This document shows, piece after piece, positions 56,714 through 64,000 of a stretch of DNA of 64,000 nucleotides. The position numbers and the translations under genes were made by a program. The notes below the pieces were generated by a model. It worked only from the letters and a program-made list of their open reading frames with translations, did no database searches and was not told the DNA's origin. How positions within the stretch are numbered: position 1 is the stretch's first letter; each line of letters begins with the position of its first letter. Origin of the DNA: Marsupella aquatica (Eukaryota; Marchantiophyta). The stretch is from the NCBI GenBank assembly GCA_973895155.1, contig OZ316899.1, forward strand, positions 868,001-932,000, read 5' to 3'.

Positions 56714-59700
56714 TCAGCCCTGGCCCGACCCTTCGGCTTCTGTTTTGCCGGCCCCGGCACCGGTCTCGGCATCGGCATCTGCATCTGCATCCGCATCCTC
56801 CTGGGAAACGGCTTGGAGAGCCTTTGCCTTAACTTCCTCAATCCAAGCCTTTTCCCCGATGCGCTCGGTCTTGATAATCCACGGTTTCACGTTCTGTGTG
56901 TCCATAGAAGCAATACCATCGTCTAAACTTGTTACCGCAACTCCAAGTTGATCCGCAGTACTTACCTCTACCACCGCTGCCTTCAGGGCCACAGTACCAC
57001 AAATGTGAGCAGCCATGCTCTTGACTTCCTCCGGAGTGGCTTTAAGGGTTTTAACTTTATTATCGCCTGGCCCCATGAACGTCTTTGCCAAGTCTGCCAC
57101 CAACTGCATGGCTTTGCCCCCAGTCACACTTGACAACAGAGAGCTTGGCTTCGGCTTCGGCTTCACTATATTTCCGCCTACCATACTACTGTCGGGAAGC
57201 CTTTCAGTTGGTGACCCATATCCCGCTTCGGCATACTTCTTCAATTTCTGCGTTTGATTGTCGGCACGCCTCTGCAGCTCGATCATCTTATCCTTGGCAT
57301 CCTCCAATTCTTGAGATACGTCTTCAACTTCATCGTTAAGCCGTAGTATCTCGGCCTTGGCCATCTTCAACTCCTCATTTAAGATCTGGACGATCTCCAA
57401 CTCTTGTTTATCTACGGATGCTTTCAAGGAGTCGTTGATACCTTCCAGTTTTGTGACCTTGTTCGTCCATGCTTGCTTTGTCCTGGTTAGCTCCTCTTGA
57501 AGCTCCTTGCGTATCTGTTGAACCCGGTTTAGGTGATCATTGGCCGCCGTGCACATGGCGTCATCATGCTTTCCACACATGGTCTCCAACCGGTCGAGTA
57601 ACTTATCATACTTCCTTTGGGCTTCTACCAAGGCCTTTTCGCTCTGGGTGGCCTGCTCCTTAGCCGTCTTTCTGAGCCTCTCAACTTGGCGATTTAAACC
57701 CTGTACCTCTACTTTTGAATCGGCTAACTCCAGCTCTATCTTCGTCAACTTTTCCTTGATCTGCTGGTTATCCAATTGGTAGTTTTCCAATTGGTTGTTT
57801 GCCACGTCCAATTCCTGCTGCCTAGCCAAGAGATCCTACTGAGTTGGTTGAGCAGACTTTGTCTTAGCAACTTCGGCCTCCATGGAGCGAAGCCGAGCAA
57901 TTACTTCCTCCTTCTTCAATCGCTCCAATGTCATTGCCTCCTCTAGTCTCGTCTGATCAGCCATTTCTTTTCTAAGAAATGGCCCGGATTCCAACTCGTT
58001 GCCGAAGATTTCTAAGGCTAAGAGTCCACACATGTATCCATACTCCTTAGCCCAATTTCTTGCATAGTTTGACCTCCCAGGTGATACTGGCATCTGCCAT
58101 CAAGGTCGTCTCTCCCAAGCTTTAGCCCGTAATTGGTCAAAGTTAGTGAGAGGTTCGGCTTGCCTCTCACTAAGCCGTCTTATTCCTTCTGGCCACTCAC
58201 CTCCTGGTAGCTGGTATTCGTGTTCTGCATTCCGGGCCCCCCACTCCTTAATCTTCTCATGTAGCCCGGCTTCAGCTTCCTTCATCTTGTCGAATTCCAA
58301 TGGCGTCACATCTGGTGGAGGAGATTCTGGCATTTTTTGGTCCTCCGGTTTGCCATAGAAGACCGCGGGAAGTCTTCTACAAAACCTTCCCATCGTTCTA
58401 ACTCCTGGGACCGGCCTCTCCCCATGATCGACATAGTCATTGTTGTAATCATCCACATTGACCTGACTACCTAACATGTCAGCCTCTCCTCCAAAGCCCC
58501 CAATCTCCTCCTCTGAAAATTGTTGGGCTGCAGCTGGTTGACCTTCCACCATGGATCCGTTCACTTGGGCTCTGTTAGAAGCTTTTACAACCAGCCTCTC
58601 CTGGCCTCGGCTTACCTCCTCGTCTATCTCCGAATCCATTCGCTCGTCATATTTCTTTCTCTCTTCGGCAGTCATCTTCCTCTCGACCAACTGGATGCCT
58701 GCATATGGATTATTGCGAGTAGGCCGGCGTAACGGATTTCTCACTACACCATATGTTACTACCTCTGGCCCCTTGATAGGGGAATGCTCGCGTTCTCGTG
58801 TTGCTTGTGTTGCCAACCTCCTCCCGTGGCGTCGTATGTTTAGAGGCTCCTTGTCCTCCTCCACTTCCTCAAGTGGTGCAGTGATCTGCATCCGCTCCTG
58901 TATAGGCAACACTGGTGCAAAAGATTGGCTTCTTGCATAACGGCAAAGCAATTGCAGATGGTACCCTAGTCTGGATACCGCTCCCTCCCCAATGCTCTGC
59001 TTCTCTTCGTTTAATGCCTTCTTTAACTGCATTAAGAGATAGCCGTTGTAGTCTCGGCTTGCATCGATATTCTCTACCAAAAATACCTGGGCTTTGCCGA
59101 TTTCTGCTCTCGGCAAGGTACAATGCAATGTGACTCTCAGGAAATCAATCAGCTGCCCTATATGTGGGTTGGTACATTGATTCCTAAAAAACCCATTCTT
59201 AGTGGAAGGCCCTGGAAATGACCTGAACTGGTCGTCCGGCAACGTCTTCCTCTGCTCCACCTTTGTTTTCCTTCCTGTTGGTAAAGCGAACACGGCTTCG
59301 ATAAGCGCAGGAGTTAATTCGAACACCTTTCCATACAGCAGCGTTGTGTTGGAAGAAGCCTCCCAGCATCCCACGAAGTCCAACAGATCCTCATCCGGTA
59401 TGTCTACCATTCTCCAAGGCAACCTGACAAAGCCCTCCAACCTAGTGTCATTCATATATCCTGCATATTTGTTATCCTGAACGGCACTGAAGACCTCATC
59501 CTCATCTCTTGCGAACTGTAATTGTAAATCGGCAGGTAACTTGTTCGCCCACCCTTTCATGTTTTTATCTTCTACAGCCCGATCTCTAATTGGCCCGGAT
59601 TCCATCTTGATTGGTCTCTCCAACCTAGTTCGCTTTGTTGGAGTTGTAGATGCCGAACCTCCCTTGCGCTTCATCTCTTCAGTGCCTGAATACTCCCCAA

Positions 59701-60184
59701 GAATAGCTGCCTTCGTCCACTTTGCAGTGTGACCCTTCAATTCCCAAAGTGGTTGCCCGGCATTCTTGATTGCCTCCCTGATCCCCACAACCTTATTCTC
59801 CCGAATTAGCAATTTGTCAAGCTCCGCACTGGTGGGTGTCCACGAGAACTTTTCCAATACCTCCTCCGTATCTACGAATGCCGATTTGTGAATTCCCCAC
59901 AATCGCGCAAGCTCTGCTCGTTCTCTGGCTGCGCGCTCCGGCTCAACATCTTCATACGTAGGTATCAGCTGCCTTGCTTCTTCAAGCAAACAGGCCCAAA
60001 ACTTCCTTGCCTGATTCACCGTGTTCATTCCACCGAATGCCAAGAACCTGCGCAATTTCTCAAACCACCTCCCCCGTTCAATTGGCAGCTGATTCGCTAG
60101 GTTGATTGAACAAGCAATTGCACTAGTGTACAGAGTGTCGGTCCCCTCCTTACGAAGTCGCCTCCTGATGGCTTGCGTGATCAA
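56714..60184 (-). pseudogene. Y gene: unknown protein with family block and long coiled coil, two in-frame stops
   Basis: One frame of about 1,157 codons runs from 60184 to 56714, interrupted only by TGA at 58100-58102 and TAG at 57836-57838. No clear ATG opens it; the upstream limit is a TTG. N-terminus: helical and charged (FEKLRRFLAFGGMNT, FWACLLEEARQLIPTYEDVEPERAARERAELARL), then PTKRTR, then the family block with LEGFVRLPWRMVD, FVGCWEASSNTT, FALPTGRKTKVEQ, NGFFRNQC and FLVENIDASRDYNGYL. A disordered acidic part includes GGFGGEADMLG and PESPPPDV. The block GGEWPEGIRRLSE...EYGYMCGLLALEIFGNELE follows. The last 370 codons are coiled coil with an Ala/Asp-repeat tail. The last stop-free part is 56714-57829. 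Function unknown. Confidence 0.75.
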
Positions 60185-60280
60185 ACCCTGATTAGGTCAT
60201 AACCCTAATCCCACTTAATCGCGACCGTTGGATCAGATCCCATCACAATTTCCCCCGAACATATTGAAATCGGCTTCGAT

Positions 60281-60287
60281 CTTTATA
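60281..60287 (-). promoter_or_regulatory. TATA box of the Y element
   Basis: TATAAAG on the minus strand, about 85-90 bp inside the 5' end of the element and about 100 bp before the first codons of the gene. Confidence 0.45.
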
Positions 60288-60806
60288 ACTCCCTAATTAT
60301 ATCTACCTAATCTTTATTTAGCCATTATTTTAGGCTTAACTAAGTACTTCGTGATCCTGGCACGGCATCACAGACACCAACAAACACACCTGTCTCAAAA
60401 CGACCATTGTCCAATAGTAATGGTATGGGATAGTTCCATAGTTTTTGCTACGTACATTGCGATGCATGGAGTATCGGAGTTTACGATACGGTTAGTATCG
60501 GAGTTTGTCTCTGGAGAATTATCGGATGTTGCGTTAGACCTCGTATCGGATATTGCGATGTAATGAGGTTTGGAAAATCCAATGACGGTGCCATCGGACA
60601 CATTGCTTTGATGTTCTTCTTTTGTTGGAGGGGTCCGATGCAAAAAGGATCGGATGCTGTGAAGGGGATTGAAACGGAAGGACCGATGAAGGTGCAAACG
60701 GACATCATAACGGATGGCTTTGTTACAATAGCTAGGGTTTCATGGGTGGTTATTTTGGGTTTGAGAACATCAACCAATATATTAGGGTCCAAAGGAGGCT
60801 CAAAAC

Positions 60807-61025
60807 ATGTGGTCAAAATCTCATATTGAAAAAGGGGATGACCCTGATATGTATAGAATGGAATGGGCCTACCTAGTAGACCCATCTCGGCGACTGTTTG
60901 CTCCATGGGAACACCTAAATGGAGCACTGTGGTGCGTCCCATGGCTCCCTAAACCCAAGAAACCCCCCCAGCTCAAGCCGATTCCCGCAGGTTTCGCGCT
61001 TGGCGAGGCCGTTTCCGCGGTTTAG
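60807..61025 (+). CDS. Orphan small ORF, 72 codons
   Basis: ATG start, Trp/Pro-rich (RMEWAYLVDPSRRLFAPWEHLNGALWCVPWLP), ending in an Ala/Val tail. The amino-acid make-up looks protein-like rather than random, so it may be a remnant exon of a transposon gene at the right side of the ATCGGA element. I do not recognise a family. Confidence 0.3.
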   Translation: MWSKSHIEKGDDPDMYRMEWAYLVDPSRRLFAPWEHLNGALWCVPWLPKPKKPPQLKPIPAGFALGEAVSAV

Positions 61026-61816
61026 CGGCATGGGACGCTGCTAACTTCCTTCTACTACTACTATTAACATTTTACACACATATACTGGACAGATCCTTCA
61101 TCGGGTCATGAGATACGTAGCCGGCCTAATCTAGGCCTTCCCTTGTCTTCCCCTCCATCTTGTTAGGTATGTTTGGATTCCGCCGCCGGAATGATCCCCA
61201 ATAGGCTTGGTTAAGCCGCTAAGACCTCTCTCAGCTCGACACATCCAACTCTCACTCCCTTGCTTACTTTCCTTCCTTCTGGTTGATGTGGGCACTCTTC
61301 ACACAAGTTAATGCGACACACAAATAGCAAAATGACTCCTTCTGACTGAGTCATACCATGCACTTGCCATACAAACAGTACATCTCATACACAAGCTCTG
61401 CGAACTAAGCCGTGAGGCCAACTCTATTCAGCTCTTAGGCATGAGGAAACATGAATATACACAAGGTCACGGTATGACCAACCGAGAGCTTCTCTTACTA
61501 CTTGATCCCAGCCCGGCTGGTGCAAACTAAAAACTTGCTAAAGAAGAGGCCCTGAGCTCCCCGCTGCCCAGGTATTTATCCTGGTAGTGGATCCGCCTAA
61601 TTCTTTGCAGCGTAAGCCTAATCTACCTATGTACAGCAAGGCAGGAGCACAAGTGTTGCTCCTGCCAGTGGAACCGCAATTCCACTAAGCTAAGTGTCAG
61701 GGCCACCTCCTGGTCCTGATCCTAATCCTAAACTTGGAGATCAGCGCCCGCCCTGCCCACTCACGCCTCCTACCTCCATGTCCGCCCTTCCTAAAAGGAA
61801 CGGCGCCCTTGCACCG
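61026..61816 (-). other. 3' non-coding region of the Y2 element
   Basis: No gene. It contains the third copy of the hairpin motif (61165-61230) and short inverted sequences such as CAGGAGCAC/GTGTTGCTCCTG near 61641-61665. The left end of Y2 was not fixed. Confidence 0.5.
61165..61230 (-). ncRNA. Two-hairpin motif in the Y2 3' region
   Basis: Minus strand: GGCTTAACCAAGCC hairpin, then GATC, then ATTCCG-GCGG-CGGAAT (61177-61192), then CCAAACATACCT. The outer GGTAC arm seen in X and Y is weaker here. Confidence 0.5.
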
Positions 61817-64000
61817 TCACAACACCGGTGGTGGACCCTCAATGGACGCCCCCAACGCTTCCTCCTCAGCCACTGTCGTAGGTTCGTTCTCTGACAGATT
61901 ACCTGCCCTTGACTGAGTCAACTCTCCATCGGCCTGACTGGGTCTACCATCGGCATCGGCGTCGGCTTGGGAATCATTCTCGGCTACGGCCTCAGCCTCG
62001 GCCATGGTCTCCCCGGCCTGCTCAAGAGGCGGATCTGGGATACCGGCCTCATTATTGAGTAGTTTGGCTTGGGCCGCGTCATCCCCACCTTTGGTGATAG
62101 CGGAATCTATTGTCGTGTTCATGCCGGAGGTTGGTGCTGGGTCTACCTCCTTGGTCACCACGGCCAGCGGAGTCGTATTACTCTTCGACCCTGAAGGTTT
62201 CCGCTTCTTCTTCTTTTCTGGTTCGGCAGCTGGTCCCTTCCCCTTCCCACTTACTTCCGGCACTGGTGCAGGTGGCGCGGCTTGTTCTTCGGCCAGTACC
62301 ACTCCTGGTAACTTGGTTGCCCCAATTGGAGTTGGGCCTGATGAAGACAAGCACTTAAATACTGCGGCTTGTTTCTTCAGCCGCTCTGTTTGGTTGTCGG
62401 CCCGCCGCTGTAGGTTCTCCATCTTTCTCGTGATTTCCTCCAACTCCTCCTGCACCTCGTCCAGGTCCTTGCAAGCCTCCTCTAGTTCCTTCTGGGCTTC
62501 CTCCCGTTCCCTGTGGGCTTCCTCCAGTTCTTTCTTCAAGGTAGCCCTCTCCTCCCGGGTTGCTCTTAGCTCCTTGTCGAGCTCTGCAATGATGACAGAC
62601 TCCATCTGGTTCATCTTGGCGTAAGTCTGATCGAGCATCTCGTCCTTCTCCCGTAGGTCGGCCTTGAAGCTGGCCGTCAGGGACGCAAGCTCCTGCTGCA
62701 GGGCCATAATCCCTTGATAGGATTTCCCTAACTCGGCCTCCTTCTGCTCAAGGGCTCCGCGGATTTTCTCGAGCTCCCCCTTCAATGCCCATTCCTTTCT
62801 TTGGGTCTCCGCCATGGCCCGGTTGTTGGCTGTTATGTGGGCCTCCTCTGCATTCCTCAGCTCTCGCTTCCATTTCTCCCTGTCCTTGATTGCGTCGGCC
62901 AACTCTCCTTGGGTCCGCGTCAGTAGATTCTCGATCATCCGATTATCAAATTGTGCGGTATCCAACTGGCCCTGCATGATATTTAGCTCATGCCGCTTAA
63001 TCCGCAGCTCATCTTGGGCTTTCTTGGCCACCCTCAGGTCCTTGATTTCGGCTTCCCTTTCCCTAAGCCGACGGATGACCTCGTCCTTCTTGCTTCTTTC
63101 CAAGGCCACCGCTTCTTCTAATTGGCGCTTCTCCAACATCTCCCTCTGGAAAAAGGGTCCCTGCTCCAACTCCTCCCCAAAGATGCTGAGCGCCAGTTCT
63201 CCACACATCTCCCCATACTCCATGGCTCTGTCTTTAGCATAGGTGGAGGAAGTAGAAGTCATCGGCATCATCCACCGCGGCCTCTGCTCCCAAGCCGTCT
63301 TGCGGATCTCTTCAATCGTGGCTAGAGGTTTACTTCCTTTTTCGGCTAGCCGCTTGATGTCCTCCGGCCAATCTCCTCCTGGCAAATCCTTTTCCCTAGC
63401 CAGGGCTTCCTTCTCTTCCTGCCTGATTCGCTCCTGAAATTCCTGCGCCGTCTGTTTTATGCCGTCAAAGCTCGGGGGAGCAACATCTGGTGGGGGAGAC
63501 TCAGGGCTACTCTGCTGGTTGGGGTCCCCCCGTACTACCCTTGGAAGTGTGGGGATAAACCGGCCACAGGTCCTTACTCCTGGAACGTGATGGTCCGACC
63601 CATAGCCGGAGTTATCATGGCTGCAGTCCTCCACTGCCTCCTCTACTTCTTGGACTTCCGGCTTCTCCCTCTCCTCTTCGTCGGTAGGAGCTTCAGGCAA
63701 TTCTGCCTCAGATTCAGAGCTTGAGACTCCCACGTATATTCGAACACCCGGCTTGGATTCTGGCCTGATTCTCTCCTTGTCTCCAGTAAAGGGGTTTTCC
63801 CTTGTAAGCCGGTGTAGGCCTACCTCTGGAGCAGTGTCCTGCATTGTTTCCGTTGCCGTTGTCGTTGCCGATGCCGATCTCTTTTCTTTCTCCAGTAGTT
63901 TCAGCAGATTCTGCATGCCTGGTTGCTGCATCGGCAAGTCCTCTGTCCTTGGCCTAAACACCTACTCAATCGTAGGGCTAACAGGTGGTTGAGGCTTCTC
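61817..64000 (-). pseudogene. Y2 gene: Y-family coiled-coil protein, C-terminal part, runs off the window
   Basis: The frame is open from 63961 to 61817 (714 codons) and continues upstream past a TAG (about 63962-63964) to the window edge. Contents: an acidic disordered part (SSSESEAELPEAPTDEEE, PESPPPDV); the conserved block GGDWPEDIKRLAE, WEQRPRWMMPM, MEYGEMCGELALSIFGEELEQGPFFQREMLEK; about 330 residues of coiled coil rich in Glu, Lys, Arg and Leu (for example KKELEEAHREREEAQKELEE); a basic KKKKRKPSGSK stretch, possibly a nuclear signal; and an Ala/Asp-rich tail. It is the least damaged C-terminal copy of the family here. Function unknown. Confidence 0.75.

Larger units (their letters stand above)
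55756..60372 (-). mobile_element. Y element, nearly complete
   Basis: On the minus strand it runs from TGTGATGCCGTGCC (60372) to CCGTGCCATA (55756), about 4.6 kb, flanked by GACAC at 55751-55755 and 60373-60377, a possible 5-bp target duplication. A TATAAAG box (60281-60287) precedes one long gene (60184-56714). The 3' non-coding part holds the two-hairpin motif. I see no terminal repeats and no transposition enzyme. The 5' end is confirmed by copy Y1 (1471); the 3' end rests on the 5-bp match alone. Confidence 0.6.
55524..60800. mobile_element. Second CACTA-like element with ATCGGA subterminal repeats, split by Y
   Basis: It starts CACTAGTACATTTTAGGG at 55524, cutting the Y fragment. TCCGAT/ATCGGA hexamers are dense in 55548-55756 and again, mainly as ATCGGA, in 60470-60720, the arrangement of subterminal repeats at two ends of one element. 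The Y element lies between. I could not find the matching right terminus, so the right edge is uncertain and the element may be truncated. No transposase is present. Confidence 0.5.

Noticed and set aside
57015-57339. Plus-strand ORFs opposite the Y coiled coil
   Set aside because: Antisense shadows of a heptad-repeat gene.

Overview
This 64 kb window is almost entirely transposable-element DNA of a large, repeat-rich eukaryotic genome. CACTA (En/Spm-type) elements with TNP2 transposase, a Tat/Athila-like Ty3/gypsy element whose primer site matches tRNA-Asp, a chromodomain gypsy and EDM2-like PHD fingers point to the green plant (streptophyte) lineage. A gypsy element carrying its own cytosine-5 DNA methyltransferase is a feature known from charophyte algae, so a charophyte such as Chara is my best guess; a moss, fern or lycophyte is not excluded. 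I see no tRNA, rRNA, CRISPR or clear single-copy host gene.

Layout. 1-1471 (-): 5' part of an unclassified coding element (family Y). 1472-~3711 (+): 3' end of a reduced gypsy-like element with protease and integrase zinc-finger remnants and an LTR-like end. ~3712-8737 (-): decayed gypsy polyprotein in the order gag, CCHC, protease, DNA methyltransferase, reverse transcriptase; 8738-10870 is probably its leader/LTR. ~10871-12335 (+): truncated copy of a second unclassified element (family X). ~12336-~16990 (+): decayed chromovirus.

17538-50565 is a CACTA transposon in minus orientation, with matching CACTAGAAGAA ends and a CGT target duplication. Its coding content, 5' to 3', is a Cys-rich exon, an EDM2-like PHD array, tandem BRCT repeats, TNP2 transposase and a multi-exon TNPA-like second protein. 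The second gene is split near its start by an X element (21425-37748, CAACC duplication). X is itself split near the end of its coiled-coil gene by an apparently intact gypsy element (22431-34971, two 3,189-bp LTRs that look identical, TGGTC duplication). The order of events is therefore CACTA, then X, then gypsy. Removing each insert restores the frame it interrupts, which supports the three boundaries independently.

50706-53136 (+) is gene Z, a distant relative of X and Y; the CACTA element landed just upstream of it. 55046-55523 is a Y-gene fragment cut by the end of a second CACTA-like element with TCCGAT/ATCGGA subterminal repeats. That element is interrupted by a nearly complete Y element (55756-60372, -). 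61026-64000 (-) is a third Y-type copy running off the window. X and both Y-type copies share a two-hairpin motif in their 3' non-coding part.

Most genes here are broken by stops, one-base frameshifts or insertions. The nested gypsy polyprotein is the one clearly intact, potentially active gene.
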